Shown here: positions 22,055-29,214 of the stretch, piece after piece
Layout of the letters: every line of letters starts with the position of its first letter
Position numbering within the stretch: the first letter of the stretch is position 1
DNA from: Actinomycetes bacterium
Lineage (GTDB): Bacteria > Actinomycetota > Acidimicrobiia > Acidimicrobiales > JAMCPL01
Direction: 5' to 3'
Length of the DNA: 64,000 bases
Assembly: GCA_021846515.1 (NCBI GenBank)
Contig: JAJZWU010000011.1
Span: 1 to 64,000, forward strand
Made by a program: the position numbers and the translations under genes
The notes under the pieces: generated by a model
What the model saw: the letters and a program-made list of their open reading frames with translations, nothing else
Databases searched by the model: none
What the model was told of the DNA's origin: nothing

Positions 22055-22079
22055 GTTGATTGCATAATCTACAATCAAC
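22055..22079. promoter_or_regulatory. Perfect inverted repeat in the dnaK 5' region (putative operator)
   Basis: GTTGATTG (22055-22062), a 9-bp spacer, then CAATCAAC (22072-22079). The arms match perfectly. It lies about 80 bp upstream of the dnaK start and about 35-60 bp downstream of the predicted transcription start. Architecture is like CIRCE (N9 spacer), but the sequence matches neither CIRCE nor the HspR HAIR consensus. A candidate site for HspR or another heat-shock regulator; not proven. Confidence 0.5.
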
Positions 22080-22119
22080 TGCTAAGATTACTACTATCAT
22101 AAGATATCTGACTATTATC

Positions 22120-22150
22120 ATTATAGCAAACTTTACTATGGTATTGTCAA
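22120..22150 (-). promoter_or_regulatory. Predicted sigma-A promoter of the dnaK operon
   Basis: On the minus strand TTGACA (22150-22145) and an extended -10, TGCTATAAT (hexamer 22125-22120), are separated by 19 bp. Both hexamers are consensus; the long spacer may be offset by the TGn extension. The predicted start lies about 137 nt before the dnaK ATG, leaving a long leader that contains the inverted repeat. Confidence 0.6.
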
Positions 22151-22221
22151 GTCTCTTTAGCCCAACAAAATAACAATTATTACCTTGCGTGGCCACCCTT
22201 CTCTCTTCTATAGTAGTAGTT

Positions 22222-22911
22222 ATGTTCGAACTAGTTATTCTCAGGCATGGAGAGTCCACCTGGAATGCCAAGAACCTCTTTACCGGCTGGACAGATGTAG
22301 ATCTGTCCGAAAAGGGGAAGGCGGAGGCAATGGCAGCCGGGATGGTGATGAAAGATAGCCACATCGAACCTATGATTGTGCATACTTCAGTCTTAACCAG
22401 ATCAGTGAAGACCGCAACTATAGCACTTGAGTCAATGGATAGGTGCTGGATTCCCGTACATAGGCACTGGAGGCTGAACGAACGCCACTACGGTGACCTT
22501 CAGGGCAAGAACAAGAGGGAGTCTACTGAAATATATGGAGAAGGGCAGGTGAAGGCATGGAGGAGGAGCTATGCAACTCCCCCGCCTCCGGTTGCACTGG
22601 ACGACCCCCGCCATCCGGCAAATGATCCCCGCTACCACCAGGTACCGGCATCTGCGTTGCCCTCTACGGAATGCCTGGCCGATGTAGTTTCAAGAATGCT
22701 TCCATACTTCTATGATGCTATCGTCGCCGATCTATATCAGTATCGTTCAGTACTCGTGGTAGCTCACGGCAATTCCCTGCGGGCACTCATGAAGCATCTG
22801 GAAAATATAAGCGATGAGGACATAGAGGGAATTGACATTCCGACCGGAGTACCGAGAAGGTACATATTGGAAGAGAATCTCAAAATAAAAGAGGTTGCCT
22901 ACCTAGTGTAG
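22222..22911 (+). CDS. gpmA: 2,3-bisphosphoglycerate-dependent phosphoglycerate mutase, C-terminally truncated by an insertion
   Basis: Interconverts 3- and 2-phosphoglycerate in glycolysis and gluconeogenesis. Catalytic motifs are present: phospho-His in LVILRHGESTWN, ERHYGDLQG, and the second His in VVAHGNSLRAL. I chose ATG 22222 because the family begins at this methionine; the upstream GTG 22189 adds non-family residues. The protein stops at TAG 22909-22911 after KEVAYLV (230 codons). The missing family tail GDPEKVEEAARAVAAQ is found at 23070-23138, beyond an inserted 164-bp element whose first bases supply the stop. In dPGMs the tail helps cover the active site, so activity may be altered; whether another mutase exists is unknown. 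Confidence 0.9.
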   Translation: MFELVILRHGESTWNAKNLFTGWTDVDLSEKGKAEAMAAGMVMKDSHIEPMIVHTSVLTRSVKTATIALESMDRCWIPVHRHWRLNERHYGDLQGKNKRESTEIYGEGQVKAWRRSYATPPPPVALDDPRHPANDPRYHQVPASALPSTECLADVVSRMLPYFYDAIVADLYQYRSVLVVAHGNSLRALMKHLENISDEDIEGIDIPTGVPRRYILEENLKIKEVAYLV

Positions 22912-23068
22912 TGTCCCGCAAATAATCATGCGCTCTCACCAGCCAGATGACGCCCCCGGCTGCGTTCTCATCCTCGACGTAGTCCCTGCTACGCCTATGT
23001 CTTCGGCCTTGCCGAATGACGCCCCTGACCAGGTGAATACCATCACACTATTTACGGGACACTACACT
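22905..23068 (-). mobile_element. Structured palindromic element, copy A, inserted in gpmA
   Basis: The ends are inverted repeats: GTGTAGTGTCCCG (22906-22918) and CGGGACACTACAC (23055-23067), extending with few mismatches to about 24 bp. Removing 22905-23068 joins TAC-CT to GGGAGAT and restores the gpmA frame (YLGDPEKV). A 2-bp CT flanks both sides and may be a target duplication. No protein is encoded. Read on the minus strand it aligns over its full length with copy B at 54393-54555, with about 85% identity over the inner 123 bases. It contains a direct repeat of GGGGCGTCAT and a hairpin with loop CAGGGA. Confidence 0.88.
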
Positions 23069-23138
23069 GGGAGATCCTGAAAAGGTAGAAGAGGCGGCAC
23101 GTGCTGTGGCAGCGCAGGCAACAACTAATACCGGCTGA
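23069..23138 (+). pseudogene. Severed C-terminal tail of gpmA
   Basis: Directly after the element the sequence reads GDPEKVEEAARAVAAQATTN then TG and a TGA at 23136-23138. This is the conserved C-terminus of GpmA proteins (YLGDPEE...AAAVANQ). It is out of frame with the upstream part by 2 nt because the insertion is 164 bp, and the element carries a stop. It can only join gpmA if the 164 nt are removed or bypassed. Confidence 0.85.
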
Positions 23139-23299
23139 CTCACCAGAGCGGATTGCCGTCTTGACGTTCCCATGCGCATATAGGACATACTTGGAGCAAT
23201 ACCTATCATTCCCCGGTTGTATACCCTACACATATAGGATCTGGCCTGACTCACCCAGTATCGGCCAACCACCAGAAAGCTATAAATCCAGTAGATAAC

Positions 23300-23340
23300 G
23301 TGACATTTACCAATAATTCAGTTAGAATTGTCACGTGACA
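23300..23340 (+). promoter_or_regulatory. Promoter and 12-bp palindrome at the start of the cNMP-domain gene
   Basis: GTGACA (23300-23305), 17 bp, TAGAAT (23323-23328), then GTG at 23335: the predicted transcription start coincides with the start codon, so a leaderless mRNA is likely (no SD is visible). A perfect palindrome TGTCACGTGACA (23329-23340) covers the start, with a further half-site CGTGACA at 23299-23305. Inference from pattern only. Confidence 0.5.
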
Positions 23341-23772
23341 CCAAATAATTTATCTCTGAAGGAAGTCGACCTGGGTAGTATATGGTTATTCTCGGCATGT
23401 TCGGCATCGCAGTTGCGTACAATACGAAGAGCAGTGGAAGAAATCATAGTACCCAGCGGAAAGGTTATCTGCAAAGAAGGAACTCCCGGTCGTGAGTTCT
23501 TCTTCATAGTGGAGGGTTACGCAAACGTACTTCGTAATGGTAGACGTGTAGCTACGCTGGGGCCGGGACAGTACTTTGGAGAGTTGTCTTTACTGGATAG
23601 ACAGCCTAGATCGGCAACTGTTATAGCAAGCTCCAATATGGAGGTGCTTGTTCTTGAGTACAGAAAGTTCCATGGCATCTTAATGGCCATGCCGGTCATT
23701 GCGACAAAGATGCTCTCTACCATGGCAACCAGGCTACGCGAGGCTGATACCAAGGCATTTGCCCACTCCTGA
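23335..23772 (+). CDS. Cyclic-nucleotide-binding-domain protein without HTH
   Basis: A 145-residue protein consisting of one CRP-like cNMP beta-roll: LFSACSASQLRTIRRAVEEI, GREFFFIVEGYANVLRNG and the phosphate-binding cassette FGELSLLDRQPRSATV (PRSATV replaces the PRTAT/PRSAT form of cAMP binders). It ends with a helix (ATKMLSTMATRLREAD) and has no DNA-binding or enzyme domain, so it may act as a stand-alone sensor through protein contacts. The start is GTG at a predicted leaderless promoter with a palindrome over it. It converges with the EtfD-like gene. Confidence 0.8.
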   Translation: MTPNNLSLKEVDLGSIWLFSACSASQLRTIRRAVEEIIVPSGKVICKEGTPGREFFFIVEGYANVLRNGRRVATLGPGQYFGELSLLDRQPRSATVIASSNMEVLVLEYRKFHGILMAMPVIATKMLSTMATRLREADTKAFAHS

Positions 23773-23820
23773 CCCCAGTCATTTCACGCTTGACCAGGTC
23801 AAAAATCAAGCAGGAAGAGC

Positions 23821-25929
23821 TTAGTCCAGTGATACCTCTACAATCTGGCTGAGATCCATCACTTTGACCTCTTCTTCTTTCTGGTTGGCTTTGACTGCGT
23901 CATCTATCATGATCAAGCAGTACGGGCAGGCCGTAGCTACCACATCGGCGCCGGTAGACAATGCCTCGTCCGTTCTTTCCATATTGACGCGTTTTCCTAT
24001 GGACTCTTCCATCCACATCCTGGCTCCGCCTGCACCACAACAAAAGCTCCGTTCCTTATGGCGCTGCATCTCAATCTGCTTCACCCCAGGCATGGCACTG
24101 AGGACATCTCTGGGCTCGTCAAAGACGCGATTATGCCTACCCAAATAGCATGGATCGTGATAAGTTATACTCGCACTAAATGATTTACCGGGAGTAAGTT
24201 TTCCTTCATTGACGAGTTGGGCAAGCAACTGGCTATGGTGAATAACTTCGAAATTGCCGCCCAATGACGGATACTCACGAGATATGGAATTGAAGCAATG
24301 CGGGCAAGAGGCCACTATCTTCTTGACCTTGGCTTTTTGCAATGTATCTATGTTGGCCTTGGCCTGTTCTTGGAATAGGTATTCGTTGCCCATTCTCCTT
24401 GCAGGATCTCCGGTACACGACTCCCGAGGACCCAGTATGGCAAACTTTACTCCTGCTTGATTGAGCATCCGCGCAATAGCCTGTGTAGACTTTCGTGCTC
24501 TTTCGTCGAGTGCCCCCGCACAACCCACCCAGTAAAGATACTCTATGTCATCCGGTATTTCGCCTGACACCACAGGTATTTCGAAGTCCAGGCCGTATGT
24601 CCAATCCGTACGTTTCGATCCTCCCATTCCCCAGGGGTCGCCCTGATTCTCTATGTTGCGTAGCATCAATCCTGCCTCTTGAGGAAAGCGCGACTCCATA
24701 AGCACCTCGTAACGACGCATGTCTACGATGGTGTCTATATGCTCTATATCCACCGGGCACTCTTCTACGCATGCTCCGCAGGTAAGACATGACCACAGTA
24801 CGTCGGGCTCTATGGTATCAGGTACAAGCGTAGGGGCATCTTCACCGCCTTCTGTCCCGGAAGATGAGCCGCTATCGCTGCTATCACTCCCTCCGGTGGT
24901 ATGCTTGGCAAGGAGTCTGGGTGCAGACTCAAACATGTTGTCACGTAAGGACATAATCAACAACTTTGGAGATAATGGCTTACCGGTATTCCATGCCGGG
25001 CAAACCGCCTGGCAACGTCCGCATTCAGTGCAGGTGACCAGATCCAGCAACTGCTTCCATCTGAAGTCTTCGATATGGCCAGCCCCAAATACGGTATCCT
25101 CACTTACCTCTTCCATATCCATAGATGGGGTAGAGTAAAGCGCTCCAAGAGCTCTGGGCCGCCTAGAGGTAACGACATTCAGCGGAGCCATAAATATATG
25201 GAGATGCTTGGAGTACGTCACAAACACAAGAAAGTACATAATGACAGTGATGTTCAACAACAAAAATCCGGTCACGAGATCCCCGTTGACTGTCTTACCA
25301 AGACCTGAAAATGCCCTGCCTATACCGTGGCTGGCAAATGCCCACCAGCCATAGGGAAACTCTCCTACATTGGTCTGGGCAGCACGGTAACCGAGCAGGG
25401 AGATGATAACCATGGCTATCATAAAAAGCGTAAACCATGCCGCCTTCGTATGAGATCCATAAAACCGTGACGATCGCTCCCTGCGAGCCGGCGATTGCTT
25501 GATCCTTATAATAGTGAACGTCGCCAAAGCAAGCAGGATGGAGACACTAAAGAAGTCTTCCAAAAATCCCAATACTGCCGTGTGCCCGATAAATGGAATT
25601 GCAAATCTCCTAGAAAATAAATCTCCATATGCCTCAATTATCGTAAAGAGCAGGACGATAAAACCCCAGAAGGTCATAGCGTGAGCAATACCCGGCGCAT
25701 GACGTTTAAACAGTTTCCTCTGGCCAATTACCTCAGACAGCTCAGCTTGAATACGTCCAGGAATATTTTGCAGCCGACCATGATCGGGCTGACCGGATGC
25801 GACAAGCCTACCTATGAATAACAGTCTCCGCCCGGCTATGGCAAGAGCCACAACCGTTACTGCCAAACCTATTGCCATCCTTAGTGCAATTGGCCCGCCA
25901 AATTGCGTAGCGATAATCATTCCATTCAT
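23821..25929 (-). CDS. Membrane Fe-S oxidoreductase, EtfD/HdrD-like
   Basis: Of 702 residues, about 1-250 form a NarI/HdrE-like membrane region with several helices and His candidates for heme b ([17 protein letters not shown]). A ferredoxin-type domain with two 4Fe-4S motifs follows ([25 protein letters not shown]), then two CCG cysteine-rich domains ([40 protein letters not shown]). This layout matches mycobacterial EtfD, which accepts electrons from ETF in fatty-acid oxidation and passes them to quinone. A Ser/Asp/Gly-rich insert of about 25 residues sits between the Fe-S motifs. The start overlaps the dcd stop by 4 bp. Linkage to the fused ETF at 0.15 kb is functional inference. Confidence 0.85.
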   Translation of the reverse strand: MNGMIIATQFGGPIALRMAIGLAVTVVALAIAGRRLLFIGRLVASGQPDHGRLQNIPGRIQAELSEVIGQRKLFKRHAPGIAHAMTFWGFIVLLFTIIEAYGDLFSRRFAIPFIGHTAVLGFLEDFFSVSILLALATFTIIRIKQSPARRERSSRFYGSHTKAAWFTLFMIAMVIISLLGYRAAQTNVGEFPYGWWAFASHGIGRAFSGLGKTVNGDLVTGFLLLNITVIMYFLVFVTYSKHLHIFMAPLNVVTSRRPRALGALYSTPSMDMEEVSEDTVFGAGHIEDFRWKQLLDLVTCTECGRCQAVCPAWNTGKPLSPKLLIMSLRDNMFESAPRLLAKHTTGGSDSSDSGSSSGTEGGEDAPTLVPDTIEPDVLWSCLTCGACVEECPVDIEHIDTIVDMRRYEVLMESRFPQEAGLMLRNIENQGDPWGMGGSKRTDWTYGLDFEIPVVSGEIPDDIEYLYWVGCAGALDERARKSTQAIARMLNQAGVKFAILGPRESCTGDPARRMGNEYLFQEQAKANIDTLQKAKVKKIVASCPHCFNSISREYPSLGGNFEVIHHSQLLAQLVNEGKLTPGKSFSASITYHDPCYLGRHNRVFDEPRDVLSAMPGVKQIEMQRHKERSFCCGAGGARMWMEESIGKRVNMERTDEALSTGADVVATACPYCLIMIDDAVKANQKEEEVKVMDLSQIVEVSLD

Positions 25930-26513
25930 ACCTCTATTTCTCCATTCGTCTTATCACGATTCTCAAAATACCTGCTTGGAGTCGGCCCCCACTGCCCCTG
26001 GTATTTTGACCTTACAGCTGAAGAGCCATAAGGGTTATCTGCTGCTGTAGTCATTCTCAGGAAGCTTATCTGCCCTATAGCCATTCCTGGATAGATAGTA
26101 ATAGGCAAGTTTGCTACATTGGACAGCTCCAGAGTAAGATGACCGTCCCATCCGGCATCCACAAAACCTGCAGTCGAATGGATCAGCAAACCCAACCTGC
26201 CCAGAGAAGATTTTCCCTCCAGTCTCGCTACAAGATCGTCCGGTAAAACTACCCTTTCCAGCGTAGAACCAAGAACAAATTCCCCTGGATGAAGCATAAG
26301 GGCATTACCTTCCTCTATGGTAACCAACTCAGTCAGCTCCTCCTGGCTCTCGAATACGTCTATTACCCCCATGGAATGATTGCGAAAAACCCTGAAGTAC
26401 CTGTCCACATGCAGGTCGACAGAGGATGGTTGTACGTCTGATTCCGAGTAGGGTTCTATGATAATCCTACCCGAAGCTATCTCTTCCTTAATAGAACGAT
26501 CTGAAAGTATCAC
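25926..26513 (-). CDS. dcd: dCTP deaminase
   Basis: From GTG 26513 the protein begins [20 protein letters not shown], as the family does; the open frame runs back to 26561 with a TTG but no family residues there. Motifs: [47 protein letters not shown] and the C-terminal [12 protein letters not shown]. It deaminates dCTP to dUTP; in actinobacteria relatives also hydrolyse dUTP to dUMP (bifunctional type), which the sequence resembles. No SD is visible. The EtfD-like gene starts inside its stop codon. Confidence 0.94.
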   Translation of the reverse strand: MILSDRSIKEEIASGRIIIEPYSESDVQPSSVDLHVDRYFRVFRNHSMGVIDVFESQEELTELVTIEEGNALMLHPGEFVLGSTLERVVLPDDLVARLEGKSSLGRLGLLIHSTAGFVDAGWDGHLTLELSNVANLPITIYPGMAIGQISFLRMTTAADNPYGSSAVRSKYQGQWGPTPSRYFENRDKTNGEIEV

Positions 26514-26709
26514 TCTGTGCAGGATAGTACGAATTGGTACTCTTTGTGAAGTTTGCAGCAAAAATTTTTATAACCTCTATGTTGCTGCTGACGACGAAAC
26601 CGTGTACTGTTCCCGCTCGACAGCGAGGATCCAATGCCGTAGCCTGCTCCCATACTCTGACAAAAACGGTGATCTCATCACAGACTGGCTAATCCACTGG
26701 GGGTAAACA

Positions 26710-26737
26710 TTGTTTGATACGATTAGTATGGTATAAT
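26710..26737 (+). promoter_or_regulatory. Promoter of tRNA-Gly
   Basis: TTGTTT (26710-26715), 16-bp spacer, TATAAT (26732-26737), ending 12 bp before the mature tRNA 5' end at 26750. The predicted transcription start lies at about 26744. Confidence 0.6.
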
Positions 26738-26749
26738 GGTTGGGTTAAT

Positions 26750-26820
26750 GCGGGCGTAGTTCAATGGTAGAACTCCAGCTTCCCAAGCTGACGGCGCGGG
26801 TTCGATTCCCGTCGCCCGCT
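26750..26820 (+). tRNA. tRNA-Gly (anticodon CCC)
   Basis: A full cloverleaf: acceptor GCGGGCG pairs with CGCCCGC, D-arm region TAGTTCAATGGTAGAA, anticodon stem CAGC/GCTG with 7-base loop TTCCCAA (anticodon CCC, codon GGG), T-arm GCGGG-TTCGATT-CCCGT, discriminator T. CCA is not encoded. A small stem (TCATCT tac AGATGA, 26839-26853) follows and could be a weak terminator. Confidence 0.95.
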
Positions 26821-26875
26821 CTCTTGCCTACCTCCCAGTCATCTTACAGATGAGGTTCAGTGGGTCAGCACGGCG

Positions 26876-28012
26876 TTATGAGACGTTTACGACGTCACCA
26901 GTCGCCGCTGCGTATACATGCTGGCCTGACGGGGTAGTACCTACTGCATATGCGTATAGGGACGATGTCGGATGATAGCGATAATACTCAGAACTTACTT
27001 GTGTTGGCACTATTTCACCGAAATCCATCGTTTCAGTGGCCCCAGGGACAAGAGTGGGCGATGGGTTGGCTTCACAGGTAATGTTCCCAGCAGCTGCTTC
27101 ACAACGGTAACGTGGAAACCCAGCAAGTTCCTCCATCAATTTATTACCCAGTGGCGGACCGGGGAGATATTCGTCTGGATTCTGTGGGTTAACTACGACA
27201 TTTGTTAGAGGAGTAGAACTCTCGTTTGTAAGGGAGACGAACATGGTGAATACTTGGGTCGTTGTAACCTTGTCTGGCCGAAAGGAAAGGTGTATACGCA
27301 GGGCATCGTTGTAGTTGACTCCCGAGATATTCATAGAGACAGGAGCTGTCGTAATCGAGGTCATTTGCCCGTCAGTTCCGGTACCTGTTGCAGTCACGTA
27401 CATAGATATTGATTTCCGAGCCAACTGCTGAGCATCTTGTGCAAAATCAGGGTAGAGCTTAATATGTCTTGTTGTGCCTGGAGGCATTTGCGCGATAGTG
27501 CTATTACCTACATAGCACTTCAAGGTACCTGGAGCAGATAGCCCGGGAACACAACCGATCGGCAATATGCCAGAAAGATTATTGGAATAATTTAATGTTA
27601 GATCGCTGCTTAAATTAGTGGCAGTTGAATTACCGAGAAGGGGAGGGTCGGTGTAAACAATAAAATGAACTCCAACCAACGTAACATTGCCTTCATTTTT
27701 TACAGTGACCAAATAGTAGACAGTTTGGTTACCCTGAGAGTTTCCTACATTTGGGTCTGCCGTAAAGGTAGAAGCGCTCTTACTGAGTGTAACACCCAGT
27801 TTCGGCGTACCGTGAGTTCTTATGCGCTGACCGGCTGTCGTGCCACTTCGAGAGAGGAAGTGCGTTCTGGATGGTTTTGCAGGTCCTTGAGCCATGTCAA
27901 GTAATGTAGCTGCACCCACGGTAGCTACTGCCACTATTGCGGCGAGCCAGACCTTAAGGCTGCCTGACACGCCATTGCAACGCTTGGCAGATACTGACCA
28001 CATAGACTTCAC
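26876..28012 (-). CDS. Exported or surface protein with DUF11-like repeats
   Basis: The 378-residue protein has a basic N-terminus and a hydrophobic helix (SLKVWLAAIVAVATVGAATL, about 18-37) acting as signal or anchor. Two related beta-sandwich-like segments follow: YYLVTVKNEGNVTLVGVHF and FTMFVSLTNESSTPLTNVVV, the pattern of DUF11/CARDB-type repeats found in cell-surface proteins. Four Cys in the mature part may form disulphides. Its start overlaps the stop of the RNA ligase gene (ATGA), an odd partnership. Function unknown. Confidence 0.65.
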   Translation of the reverse strand: MKSMWSVSAKRCNGVSGSLKVWLAAIVAVATVGAATLLDMAQGPAKPSRTHFLSRSGTTAGQRIRTHGTPKLGVTLSKSASTFTADPNVGNSQGNQTVYYLVTVKNEGNVTLVGVHFIVYTDPPLLGNSTATNLSSDLTLNYSNNLSGILPIGCVPGLSAPGTLKCYVGNSTIAQMPPGTTRHIKLYPDFAQDAQQLARKSISMYVTATGTGTDGQMTSITTAPVSMNISGVNYNDALRIHLSFRPDKVTTTQVFTMFVSLTNESSTPLTNVVVNPQNPDEYLPGPPLGNKLMEELAGFPRYRCEAAAGNITCEANPSPTLVPGATETMDFGEIVPTQVSSEYYRYHPTSSLYAYAVGTTPSGQHVYAAATGDVVNVS

Positions 28013-29061
28013 TCGTGCTTCAGTAGGTAACGATTATTAACCGCTTTCCAGGTGGGACGATAGCCAAGCTCCGGCACTTTTATGCCTTCCGCCTGGTGCC
28101 AGACAATTCCCTCGGCGCTTTGTCCGGGTGCAACCTTCGACTGCAACCCTTCCGCCTGTGAAATAGCATCCTCTACTGTAGCCGGCATTTCCAAATCCAA
28201 AGTAGGAACTGCATACGCCAACACTTCATCCGGCCACATTGATCTGGGCAGGTAGCTTCTGGAGTCTATAAAGTTAAATACGGCTATATGCAACCCATTT
28301 ACCTTTAACGGATTGCGCTGTACGCCGGCGCCATATAGTTCACACTGGACGCCCTGGCCTTTCTTCAGCCAACTGTCAATATTATAAGTACGCATTGCAC
28401 GCCAGTAGATGTTGTCTCCCTCGGTTATTTCATAATTACGTCCACATACTCGCATGTCGCCCTCTTCGTCCATAAATACGCTCATACTCATGCCATCTAT
28501 TTTCTCTGTGGGAACATAAGGTCCGGCTGCCACTACCGCATCCCATACACCGACAAGATTCTGTACCCGCTCGGCATCGCTTTTCTGCCCCAGGTAGGCA
28601 GGAAATGCTCCTTTTATGTCGCCACCAGATAATATTGCGGGGGGCTCGTACTTTATAATGCCAAGGCGTTGCGCAATCGGAACATCCGATACATCTTCTG
28701 CGAGTTCAGGAAATAGAGATAGAGGAAGCGCCAATCCTTGCGAATACACTCCACGCAACTTTGCCGTTTTCAACCGATGATAAAGTCGATCATTGACATT
28801 CCTGGTACCACGCGGTGCTAAAAACGCGAAACGCTCATCGTCTACAGGAAGGAGCGAATCTATCTCAAAGTAGACACATTGATCGCCTTCTTTGAATTCA
28901 CCGATCTTGGTTACTATGTTCCAGCCGCGTACATTGACCTGTTCGATAGAATCAGCATCTGGAATGGGGCGTAAATTGGTTACCTTGTCAATGGTTACCA
29001 GCCGCCGGATTTCATCCGTTTCTTGATTGCTGTATCCTCCTGGATTATATTCTTCCGGCAT
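28009..29061 (-). CDS. ATP-dependent RNA ligase, DRB0094 (Rnl5-like) family
   Basis: A 350-residue protein with an N-terminal OB-like region (IDKVTNLRPIPDADSIEQVN, then GDQCVYFEIDSLLP) followed by a nucleotidyltransferase domain whose adenylation motif is PTEKIDGMSM (catalytic Lys187). Further ligase motifs are CGRNYEI, CELYGAG and, near the end, EGIVWHQ and PTWKAVNNRYLLK (motifs IV and V). This order, OB first, is that of the Deinococcus RNA ligase DRB0094. Such enzymes seal 3'-OH/5'-phosphate nicks in RNA duplexes, probably in repair. It has its own upstream region (153 bp) and is coupled to a surface-protein gene. Confidence 0.88.
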   Translation of the reverse strand: MPEEYNPGGYSNQETDEIRRLVTIDKVTNLRPIPDADSIEQVNVRGWNIVTKIGEFKEGDQCVYFEIDSLLPVDDERFAFLAPRGTRNVNDRLYHRLKTAKLRGVYSQGLALPLSLFPELAEDVSDVPIAQRLGIIKYEPPAILSGGDIKGAFPAYLGQKSDAERVQNLVGVWDAVVAAGPYVPTEKIDGMSMSVFMDEEGDMRVCGRNYEITEGDNIYWRAMRTYNIDSWLKKGQGVQCELYGAGVQRNPLKVNGLHIAVFNFIDSRSYLPRSMWPDEVLAYAVPTLDLEMPATVEDAISQAEGLQSKVAPGQSAEGIVWHQAEGIKVPELGYRPTWKAVNNRYLLKHE

Positions 29062-29214
29062 TTCGACCTCTCATAGACCCTGGCTGCAAAATATGCATCA
29101 TACAACATTAACACAAACTTTAACGGAAGAATTGACTTACGATAAGGATATATTGCCCTCAGATAGAGATGTGTTATCCATAATCCGCAATTTTTTGGAT
29201 GACCGATAGATGCT

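Noticed and set aside
22905-23068. Group I/II intron or IS element for the palindromic insertions
   Set aside because: At about 162 bp they are too short for a catalytic intron or transposase gene, and I see no domain V or intron-core pattern. A non-autonomous structured element is the safer label.
24841-24930. A third element copy in the EtfD-like gene (TGTCCCGGAAG)
   Set aside because: Only a short resemblance to the terminal repeat; no matching second end or internal GGGGCGTCAT repeat nearby.
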